From Bacteroidales bacterium UBA5621 (GTDB taxonomy: Bacteria > Bacteroidota > Bacteroidia > Bacteroidales > VadinHA17): DNA of 27,391 bases. The notes beneath the pieces were generated by a model, which was not told the origin of the DNA, made no database searches, and worked only from the letters and a program-made list of their open reading frames with translations. The stretch lies in contig DIKJ01000008.1 of the NCBI GenBank assembly GCA_002424525.1, positions 42,233-69,623 on the forward strand. Direction: 5' to 3'. Made by a program: the position numbers and the translations under genes. Positions 16,880-23,211 of this stretch are shown piece after piece; within the stretch, counting starts at the first letter, position 1; every line of letters starts with the position of its first letter.

Positions 16880-16903
16880 CCTAAAGATCATCAGACCTTT
16901 AGG
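16880..16903 (-). terminator. Hairpin between the small basic gene and rng (attenuator or weak terminator)
   Basis: CCTAAAG (16880-16886) and CTTTAGG (16897-16903) form a 7-bp perfect stem with a 10-nt loop. On the minus strand it is followed by GTTTATTGTAT, a partly U-rich stretch. It sits 36 bp after the stop of the small gene and could separate high HU/small-protein expression from rng. Confidence 0.35.
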
Positions 16904-16938
16904 CTTAACTGTTCATTTTATGACCACCTGTTGATCGT

Positions 16939-17028
16939 CTACTTCTTCTTGTGTCTGTTTTTCCGCAAACGCTTCTTGCGCTTGTGAGTGGCCATCTTAT
17001 GTCTCTTTCTCTTTTTTCCGCTTGGCAT
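16939..17028 (-). CDS. 29-residue very basic protein, AURKAIP1/COX24 (bS22/mS38)-type
   Basis: A 90-bp frame from ATG (17028) to TAG. The product starts MPSGKKRKRHKMATHKRKK and ends RLRKNRHKKK; 18 of 29 residues are Lys, Arg or His-adjacent basic types, with no acidic residue. I recognise it as the short Bacteroidota protein annotated as AURKAIP1/COX24 domain-containing. This family includes mitochondrial small-subunit protein mS38 and the tiny bacterial protein bS22, so a ribosomal location is the likely role. It starts 6 bp after the HU stop and should be co-transcribed with HU. It is easily missed because of its length. Exact ribosomal assignment in this phylum is inference. Confidence 0.86.
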   Translation of the reverse strand: MPSGKKRKRHKMATHKRKKRLRKNRHKKK

Positions 17029-17034
17029 GGAGGA

Positions 17035-17322
17035 TTACTTCTTAACTTTTGATTTAACTTTTGTGATGAATGATTTTGCCGGTTTGAAAGCTGGAATGTT
17101 ATGAGCAGGAATGATTATTGTAGTGTTCTTTGAAATGTTCCTGGCAGTCTTCTTGGCTCTCTTCTTGACGATGAAGCTTCCAAAACCTCTGAGATACACG
17201 TTATTACCGGATACCATCGAGCCTTTTACAGTTTCCATGAAGGCTTCAACAGTTTTCTGTACAGTTACCTTTTCAATACCAGTGTTCTTGGCAATTTCAT
17301 TAACAATGTCTGCTTTAGTCAT
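17035..17322 (-). CDS. HU family DNA-binding protein
   Basis: A 95-residue histone-like protein of the HU/IHF superfamily that bends and compacts DNA. The helical dimer part MTKADIVNEIAKNTGIEK...VEAFMETVKGSM is followed by the signature VYLRGFGSFIVKKRAKKTAR. The DNA-binding arm carries the intercalating Pro (IIIPAHNIPAFKPAKSF). It ends in a Lys-rich tail. Length and motifs are normal. It is transcribed from its own promoter, in tandem with the small basic protein and probably rng. HU versus IHF cannot be settled from sequence by eye; it is named at family level. Confidence 0.95.
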   Translation of the reverse strand: MTKADIVNEIAKNTGIEKVTVQKTVEAFMETVKGSMVSGNNVYLRGFGSFIVKKRAKKTARNISKNTTIIIPAHNIPAFKPAKSFITKVKSKVKK

Positions 17323-17378
17323 TTTCGTGAAGTTTAAAATTCAACAAATTATTTTGAGTATTCGTTTTTTCAACTGTG

Positions 17379-17411
17379 CAAATATAGAAATATTATTTAT
17401 TTAAATTGAAA
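17379..17411 (-). promoter_or_regulatory. Promoter for HU
   Basis: On the minus strand TATATTTG (17379-17386) is a full TAnnTTTG match, with TTTC (17408-17411) 21 bp upstream at the -33 place. The predicted start is near 17372, giving a leader of about 50 nt before HU. The -7 box plus correct spacing make this one of the better promoters here. Confidence 0.62.
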
Positions 17412-17608
17412 CACTTACATAATAATTTTTATTAATTTTTTTTATTAATGCCTTAATTCCAATGAAATAGAAAACCCTGTCGGGGCCGGACCGGAACAAC
17501 GGGCAACAGCTGATAAAGATATTGAATTTATTCGTAATTTGTAACTTACTGAAATAATGCCTCTTGCTGTTATTATGACTGCATGATGGGAATAAGCTGT
17601 TTTTTTCT

Positions 17609-17616
17609 TAAATTTG
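17609..17616 (+). promoter_or_regulatory. Candidate -7 element for ssb
   Basis: TAAATTTG, 38 bp before the ssb ATG, is a full TAnnTTTG match and is followed by CA as often seen in this phylum. The -33 region (near 17585) lacks a TTTG. It likely drives ssb-gldE-gldD and possibly genes beyond. Confidence 0.52.
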
Positions 17617-17654
17617 CATTTCTGAACACTTTGTACCAATTAACAACTAACATT

Positions 17655-18188
17655 ATGTCAATCAATAAGGTAATACTAGTCGGCAATGTCGGGAAAGATC
17701 CGGTTATGCGGTATTTTGACAAAGGTGTTGCCAAGGCAACATTCCCCCTTGCAACAAGCGAAACCTATACGAATCAGCAGGGTGAAACCATTACTACAAC
17801 CGAATGGCACAACATCGTAATCTGGAGGGCTATGGCTGAAGTTGCGGAGAAGACCGTCAGAAAAGGCTCCCAGGTTTATGTTGTCGGAAAGATCAAGACA
17901 CGCTCATATGTAGATAAGGATGGTAACAACAAGTATATAACCGAGATACTTGCCGATACATTCCTTGTGCTTGAAAAAAAGCAGGGCTCACCGGCGGGTT
18001 CCCAGTCACAGGCCGGCCAGGAGAGAGGAATGAGCGACACCGAGTCTGCCTTCCCCGATATCAACGAACCTTCCGCACCCTATAACAGGCCTGCCCCGGG
18101 CAACAGCCAGATTCAAGGAGATGATCCTACGACGGGTGAATCATTCGACTCCGTGGATGGCAAGAGTGAAGATGATCTGCCATTTTAG
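17655..18188 (+). CDS. ssb: Single-stranded DNA-binding protein
   Basis: Coats ssDNA in replication, repair and recombination. From the ATG at 17655 it has 177 residues. The OB fold (about 1-105) opens MSINKVILVGNVGKDPVMRY, with EWHNIVIWRAMAEVAEKTVRKG and YVVGKIKTRSYVDKDG. A Pro/Ser/Gln-rich linker follows, then an acidic tip ending DDLPF that recruits partner proteins. A longer frame from 17583 overlaps the promoter and is rejected. It is 21 bp upstream of gldE; the ssb-gldE-gldD order is typical of Bacteroidota. Confidence 0.97.
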   Translation: MSINKVILVGNVGKDPVMRYFDKGVAKATFPLATSETYTNQQGETITTTEWHNIVIWRAMAEVAEKTVRKGSQVYVVGKIKTRSYVDKDGNNKYITEILADTFLVLEKKQGSPAGSQSQAGQERGMSDTESAFPDINEPSAPYNRPAPGNSQIQGDDPTTGESFDSVDGKSEDDLPF

Positions 18189-18209
18189 TGCTTCTAAAAG
18201 GAAATTCAA

Positions 18210-19547
18210 TTGGTGCCTCAATTACTATTCCTGAACGCGATTTCCCTTGCAGGGATTATTTACCACACCCCTGACGCCAAGATCCTTATCGGATTTGTCA
18301 TACTGGCGATACTCCTCTTCTTCTCAGCCATGATTTCCGGATCGGAAGTAGCCTACTTCTCAATAACACCCGAAGAGATTGAGAAACTGAAAAACCTTAA
18401 AACAAAACGTTCCGAATCTGTCCTGCAGCTTATAAAAATGCCTGAGAAACTGCTCAGCACAATCCTTGTTGCAAACAACGTGGTAAATGTTGCTATCGTA
18501 CTGCTCGCGGCATTCCTGAGTTCCAGACTGTTCGACATGGACACAAACCCCGTTCTCGGTTTCATACTCGAAGTAGTGGCAATCACCTTTCTTCTTCTCT
18601 TTTTCGGAGAGATCCTTCCAAAGGTTTATGCTACCAGAAACCATGTATCCGTAACCCTTTTAATATCAAAGCCTCTCATGATCCTTGAGAAGCTGGCGAG
18701 CCCGCTTACATCTCTGCTAATCATGTCAACATCATTCGTGAAAAAGAGGGCGGTCTTCAAACATGGCAACATAAGCATGGACGACCTTTCCGACGCTCTT
18801 GAACTTGCCTCGGATGATATTGATGAAGACGAGAAGATACTGAAGGGAATAGTCAATTTCGGGAATACCCAGGTAAGTGAAATAATGTGTCCGCGAATCG
18901 ATGTGACCGCAATCGATGTCAGGAAAGGCTTCAGCGAAATTATACCGCTCATAATTGAATCAGGGTTCTCGAGGATCCCGGTTTACTCCGGGTCGTTTGA
19001 CCATATGAAGGGCATCCTCTATGCAAAGGACATCCTTCCCTATACAAACAGCCCCGGTAATTTCAATTGGCAGACACTGTTGCGTCCGCCATATTTCGTT
19101 CCCGAGACAAAAAAGATCAACGACCTTCTTAAAGAGTTTCAGGTGAACAAGATCCATATGGCTGTGGTAATTGATGAATACGGAGGCACTTCAGGCATTA
19201 TAACCCTCGAGGATATTCTCGAGGAAATAGTGGGAGAGATAACCGACGAGAGCGATGAGGACGAAAATCTGTACAGGAAGATTGATGACAGGACATTCGT
19301 TTTTGAAGGGAAGGTCCTGCTTAACGACTTCTTCAAGATATTAAATGCACGCGACGATCTTTTTGAAGATGTCAGAGGGGAATCCGAAACGCTGGCAGGT
19401 CTGATTCTTGAACTAAAGGGAGAGATCCCTCAGAAAGGCCAGGTAATAACTTACGGAGATTTTAAATTCAGGATCGAATCAGCAGACAAAAGAAGAATAA
19501 AGGAGATACGGGTTGAAATATCCGGCGATTATGACGATAACAGGTAA
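18210..19547 (+). CDS. gldE: Gliding motility-associated protein GldE (CNNM/CBS/CorC family)
   Basis: A 445-residue inner-membrane protein of the HlyC/CorC type. An N-terminal CNNM (DUF21) domain has hydrophobic segments around 25-45, 85-105 and 115-138 and the motif FFGEILPKVYATRN. A pair of CBS domains follows (about 220-355: MCPRIDVTAID, SRIPVYSGSFDHMKGILYAKDIL, MAVVIDEYGGTSGIITLEDILEEIVGEI). A C-terminal CorC_HlyC domain is at about 370-445. No ATG begins the frame: the start must be TTG at 18210 or GTG at 18213, about 8 bp after AAAAGGAA; the first in-frame ATG is inside a membrane helix. Position between ssb and gldD supports the GldE name. GldE is thought to work with GldD in gliding/type IX secretion; the mechanism is not known. 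Confidence 0.9.
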   Translation: MVPQLLFLNAISLAGIIYHTPDAKILIGFVILAILLFFSAMISGSEVAYFSITPEEIEKLKNLKTKRSESVLQLIKMPEKLLSTILVANNVVNVAIVLLAAFLSSRLFDMDTNPVLGFILEVVAITFLLLFFGEILPKVYATRNHVSVTLLISKPLMILEKLASPLTSLLIMSTSFVKKRAVFKHGNISMDDLSDALELASDDIDEDEKILKGIVNFGNTQVSEIMCPRIDVTAIDVRKGFSEIIPLIIESGFSRIPVYSGSFDHMKGILYAKDILPYTNSPGNFNWQTLLRPPYFVPETKKINDLLKEFQVNKIHMAVVIDEYGGTSGIITLEDILEEIVGEITDESDEDENLYRKIDDRTFVFEGKVLLNDFFKILNARDDLFEDVRGESETLAGLILELKGEIPQKGQVITYGDFKFRIESADKRRIKEIRVEISGDYDDNR

Positions 19548-20130
19548 ACAAACCGCATACATAACGTTTTTCTTATGCGCATTGTGCAGTTGCAGGGAGG
19601 TGGCCGTGCCAAAACCAAGAGGCTATTTCAGAATTGACCTTCCTGCCCGTGAATACCGATTGTATGAGGGGGATTCATCCGGACCGTTAAATATCCCCGT
19701 ATCATTTGAATATCCTGTCTACGGACAGATCTCATTTGAACCTGAAAACAGTGCAGAACCAGGCTGGTTCAATATAGAATTCCCTCAGTATAATGCAAAG
19801 CTGTATCTTACCTATAAAAGAGTTGGCAATGACCTCTCTGACCTGATTGAACAGACATATCAGATGAATGTAAGGAACCATATAATCAAGGCAGATGCCA
19901 TAAGCGAACAGGTTATAACAGACCGTGATAAAGGCATTTACGGAATCCTGTACGACCTCAGGGGGAATACAGCCACATCTGTTCAGTTTTATCTTACCGA
20001 CAGCGCAAGGCATTTTCTGAGAGGATCATTATATTTCGATGCTGAACCCAATGCTGATTCCCTTGCCCCCATAACCGGGTTTTTCCGGCAAGATATCATC
20101 CATCTTATTGAGACTGTTGAGTGGAAATAA
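19531..20130 (+). CDS. gldD: Gliding motility lipoprotein GldD
   Basis: A 199-residue lipoprotein with signal MTITGKQTAYITFFLCALCSC, the lipidated Cys at residue 21, then REVAVPKPRGYFRIDLPAREY. The PKPRGY.RIDLP element and the FEYPVYGQI block are those of GldD, a component essential for gliding and type IX secretion in Flavobacterium. I use the ATG at 19531, which overlaps the end of gldE by 17 bp, rather than TTG at 19513; the overlap suggests coupled translation. Presence of GldD does not prove that cells glide, since non-motile Bacteroidales with type IX secretion can keep it. Confidence 0.92.
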   Translation: MTITGKQTAYITFFLCALCSCREVAVPKPRGYFRIDLPAREYRLYEGDSSGPLNIPVSFEYPVYGQISFEPENSAEPGWFNIEFPQYNAKLYLTYKRVGNDLSDLIEQTYQMNVRNHIIKADAISEQVITDRDKGIYGILYDLRGNTATSVQFYLTDSARHFLRGSLYFDAEPNADSLAPITGFFRQDIIHLIETVEWK

Positions 20131-20146
20131 ATAATCATATCAAGTA

Positions 20147-20794
20147 ATGGGGTGCATAACCAAACATTATCTCAACGAGTATGCCGTTCTTGGTGTATGG
20201 AAAATTGAAGAGGATCTGGATACCCTTCTGGGTATGGTAGTTATGGACAATGATGATAATAAGAAATACAAGGCCTTTTCAAGTACTTCCCGTAAACTTG
20301 AATTCCTGAGCGTTAGAGCACTTCTTCAGGAACTTCTGGGCAAAGAAGCCAGGATAGTCTACAATAAGAACAATAAACCCTTTCTGAAGGACGGTTCCCG
20401 GTTTGTCAGCATTTCACACTCCAACAAGCTTACATCGATCCTGCTGAGCACTAACGAAAGGGTAGGTATAGATCTGGAATACATGAGTTCAAATATTGGC
20501 GCAATTGCCTTTAAATTTATCAACCGGAAAGAAAAGATCACGAAAGAACCGTTAAGCAGGAAATATCACCTGTATCTCCACTGGTGCGCAAAAGAGGCTC
20601 TCTACAAAATATGCGACAAGGAAGGCATCAGCATAAGAAAGAATATTACCATTGAGCCATTCGAGGTGAAGGAATCGGGAGAGATAAGGGGACATGTTCA
20701 TACCAGAAGGATCAACGATTCATTCGACCTTTTTTATACGAGATATGACAACTATGCCATCGTATGGACAAAAAAGAACTATGACAAAGTCTGA
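20147..20794 (+). CDS. 4'-phosphopantetheinyl transferase
   Basis: Moves the phosphopantetheine arm of CoA to a Ser of carrier proteins, activating acyl carrier or peptidyl carrier domains. The 215-residue length fits the Sfp-like (two-lobe) type rather than AcpS. The Mg-site motif is RVGIDLEYM (D109, E111), and the second signature is WCAKEALYK (W146, K149, E150, K154). FVSISHS (87-92) corresponds to the conserved SxSH region. It lies 16 bp after gldD and overlaps the next gene by 14 bp. Its carrier protein target is not in the window; it may serve the general ACP. Confidence 0.93.
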   Translation: MGCITKHYLNEYAVLGVWKIEEDLDTLLGMVVMDNDDNKKYKAFSSTSRKLEFLSVRALLQELLGKEARIVYNKNNKPFLKDGSRFVSISHSNKLTSILLSTNERVGIDLEYMSSNIGAIAFKFINRKEKITKEPLSRKYHLYLHWCAKEALYKICDKEGISIRKNITIEPFEVKESGEIRGHVHTRRINDSFDLFYTRYDNYAIVWTKKNYDKV

Positions 20795-21500
20795 TTTTCC
20801 AAAGAAAAAGAGCATAGCACTCCTGCTTGATCCGGACAAGATCACGGAAGGTTCTCTCATCAGGACACTTGAGGTTGCTGTAAAATCCAATACTGATTAT
20901 ATTCTGACCGGGGGGAGCCTTACCTTCAACAGTATTGACAAGCTGATCGATCTGGTAAAAGAATCATGCAGCATACCCGTGATCCTTTTTCCCGGGAACC
21001 TGTTGCAGCTCAGCTTAAAGGCCGACGCTGTACTGCTGCTTTCGCTTATTTCGGGCAGAAACCCGGAACTGCTCATCGGAAACCATGTCATAGCTGCCCC
21101 ATACCTTCGAAGCGCAAAGGAGAGGCTGATTCCGGTAGGATACATACTTGTAAACTGCGGAACAAAGACCTCTGTTGAATATATCAGTCAGACGGAGGCT
21201 ATCCCCTCCGACAAGACAGATATCGTGGTTGCAACAGCTCTTGCCGGCGAAATGCTTGGTCTTCATATGATCTACCTCGAAGCAGGAAGCGGATCGGCAG
21301 CTTCAATTCCTCCTGCTGTCATTAGTGCAGTAAGGGACAATGTGGAGATTCCGGTAGCTGTTGGAGGAGGGCTGAAGAGCGGGGAAGATATAAGAAAAAC
21401 CTTTGAAGCAGGAGCCGATCTTATAATACTGGGCAACGGTTGCGAGAAAAATCCCGGTCTGCTTGCAGAAGCCTGCAGGATAAGGGATTCCCTACGCTGA
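20781..21500 (+). CDS. Geranylgeranylglyceryl phosphate synthase family protein (PcrB-like)
   Basis: A TIM-barrel prenyltransferase that joins a polyprenyl diphosphate to sn-glycerol-1-phosphate, making an ether bond. It is central in archaeal lipids but is also found in Bacteroidota. The 239 residues from ATG 20781 include ALLLDPDK (13-20), YILTGGSLT (40-48), YLEAGSGS (165-172), VGGGLKSGED (194-203) and LGNG (217-220). The last three form the glycerol-1-phosphate phosphate pocket in this family. The start lies inside the phosphopantetheinyl transferase gene (14-bp overlap); a longer frame from 20694 is rejected. Prenyl chain length cannot be judged by eye. No glycerol-1-phosphate dehydrogenase is in the window. 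Confidence 0.92.
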   Translation: MTKSDFPKKKSIALLLDPDKITEGSLIRTLEVAVKSNTDYILTGGSLTFNSIDKLIDLVKESCSIPVILFPGNLLQLSLKADAVLLLSLISGRNPELLIGNHVIAAPYLRSAKERLIPVGYILVNCGTKTSVEYISQTEAIPSDKTDIVVATALAGEMLGLHMIYLEAGSGSAASIPPAVISAVRDNVEIPVAVGGGLKSGEDIRKTFEAGADLIILGNGCEKNPGLLAEACRIRDSLR

Positions 21501-21507
21501 AACAAAC

Positions 21508-23169
21508 CTACCTGAATAGTTCGACAAGCGGCTCCCCCGAAGCGGCATTAGGATTTGGCACTTTGCACAACGACGAAAGGGTGGTGGCAATATCAGTCAT
21601 GTTGATCTTCCGGGTGACGGTTGCCCGGTTGACGGTCCACCCGTACCAGATCAGCGGAACATGGGAATCATAATCGTAGGGCGAGTTATGGTTGGTTACA
21701 TCCTCTCCATCCTTTTCCACCCATCCCGGATTAAGAATAACGATCACATCGCCCGACCTCTGCGGACTGAAATTATTTATTATCCTTCGAAGGTTCCCGT
21801 TACTGAAATCGTTTGCCTCAAAGGCAGAATAGGGATATGCCGTGGTAACCCCCGAAAACTGGACCATGAAACGGGCAACCCTTTTCTGTATCTCCTCGAT
21901 CGGGATCTTTGCATCCTCTATAAGAACCCGGTTGAGATATATCTGCTTTTCGGAGTACCCCTTCACCCAGTTTCCCTCACCAAATACGGCATTCAGGTAA
22001 CTCCTCAGCAGCTGAAGCGCCTGGTTCTGCCTGAAATATCCTGAGGGGATCCTGTTGCTCTCCAGAATCGTGGGTATCTCAGAAACCCCATGGGCCGATG
22101 TAAAATAGACAAGTATATTTCTCTTTCCGATGTTGTCATTCAGGTAAGTAAGCAGTGTCTCAATCTGATGGTCAAGCCTCAGGAGTGCATCGGCCATCTC
22201 AACTGATGAGGGACCGAACCTGTGACCGATATATTCGGTTGATGAATAACATATTGATAAATAGTCTGTAATATCATCCTTTCCGAGACCCTCCTTCTCT
22301 ATCAGTTTTATGGCAAAGTCTGTGGTGAGATGATCAGCGAAGGGAGTCTCACGGAGTAACGAGAAATCCTGTCTCGATGCTTTTCCGCTCTTTGTCCTGA
22401 GCTTCCTCAGATCGTACGGGAAATAATTCTGCCCGAAGAGACCTGCTTCATGCTTATTTGAGTCAGGCATACAATCTGCGTAGTAATCCCGGGGTCTGTA
22501 CATCGACCAGGTATAATTAAGGAACGTGTCTGAATACTTCATTCCATTGAACTCCTGAACCCAGAACGGAAGGCTTTTCATATAGTATGTGCATGACATC
22601 CAGGTACCTGTGGTATTGTCAAACCAGAATGCTCCGTCAGCTGAGTGGCCGGCAGAGAGAATTGATGCATACTCCTTGATCCCAACCGCAAATACCTTCG
22701 ATTTTCCCTTTGTCGCCATCCTCAGCTCATCCGAGAAAGTAGAAGCCATCAGATTGACCGGAGAATGAAGGCCGGCCTCATAACTGCCTCCCACCGGATT
22801 AACGCTGACATCATTCGTGCAATATATCAGTTCATTCTTCAGCGGCACATACCAGTTGTCGGAAGTGATGCCATGAAAAGCGGGTTCGGTTCCCGTCGAT
22901 ATGGTGGCAAAACCCGGCGCCCCCTGGGTGAGAATATACTGAAATGAGGCATTCCGGTAATAGGTACCTTCGTTGATAAGCCTCTTAATACCATTTTCAG
23001 AGAGTCTGTCCCTGAATTTTTCAAGGAGATCATATCTTAACTGCTCAACAACTATGCCTATCACCAGGCGCGGCTTGTCAGGCGGGAGGTATGCCCCCTG
23101 TCCCGATATCTTAAAGACAAACGTCAGCGCCAGAATACATGTTATTTTTACCTTTCTTATTATTCCCAT
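21508..23169 (-). CDS. PafA-like alkaline phosphatase superfamily protein, predicted inactive
   Basis: A 553-residue exported protein (signal MGIIRKVKITCILALTFVF, cleavage near SGQG) with the overall motif order of the PafA alkaline phosphatases. By eye, key PafA positions are changed. The first metal Asp (VVDQMR) is E42 in VVEQLR. The nucleophile Thr (TGPGH) is G83 in GAPGF. The N of GNNWY is D104 in SDNWY, and the R of KDR is Y167 in KEY. SSTDY becomes SSTEY (E312), and SADHG becomes TSAHG (A359). H316, H360, H503 and K165 remain. The offset from PafA numbering is constant within each block, supporting the alignment. I infer loss of hydrolysis and perhaps a binding role. The ATG at 23169 is preferred to a TTG at 23196. 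It is the last gene after the M14 peptidase (42-bp gap). Confidence 0.85.
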   Translation of the reverse strand: MGIIRKVKITCILALTFVFKISGQGAYLPPDKPRLVIGIVVEQLRYDLLEKFRDRLSENGIKRLINEGTYYRNASFQYILTQGAPGFATISTGTEPAFHGITSDNWYVPLKNELIYCTNDVSVNPVGGSYEAGLHSPVNLMASTFSDELRMATKGKSKVFAVGIKEYASILSAGHSADGAFWFDNTTGTWMSCTYYMKSLPFWVQEFNGMKYSDTFLNYTWSMYRPRDYYADCMPDSNKHEAGLFGQNYFPYDLRKLRTKSGKASRQDFSLLRETPFADHLTTDFAIKLIEKEGLGKDDITDYLSICYSSTEYIGHRFGPSSVEMADALLRLDHQIETLLTYLNDNIGKRNILVYFTSAHGVSEIPTILESNRIPSGYFRQNQALQLLRSYLNAVFGEGNWVKGYSEKQIYLNRVLIEDAKIPIEEIQKRVARFMVQFSGVTTAYPYSAFEANDFSNGNLRRIINNFSPQRSGDVIVILNPGWVEKDGEDVTNHNSPYDYDSHVPLIWYGWTVNRATVTRKINMTDIATTLSSLCKVPNPNAASGEPLVELFR

Positions 23170-23211
23170 CTTTCTCAAAATTCTTAAATAACTCAATAAA
23201 AAATCAGCTTA

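Larger units (their letters stand above)
17323..17654. other. 332-bp divergent gap between HU and ssb
   Basis: Holds the HU promoter on the left and the ssb -7 element on the right. Between them is an AT-rich run (17390-17450, with long T and A tracts) and a short GC-rich patch (about 17468-17500, CCCTGTCGGGG and CCGGACCGG mini-palindromes). The only frame of note (minus strand 17639-17445, 64 codons) has no recognisable motif and I do not call it. No tRNA or mutY remnant is visible. Confidence 0.6.

Noticed and set aside
17445..17639. 64-codon minus-strand frame in the HU-ssb gap
   Set aside because: Covers the ssb promoter and start region; no motif and no plausible signal or domain.
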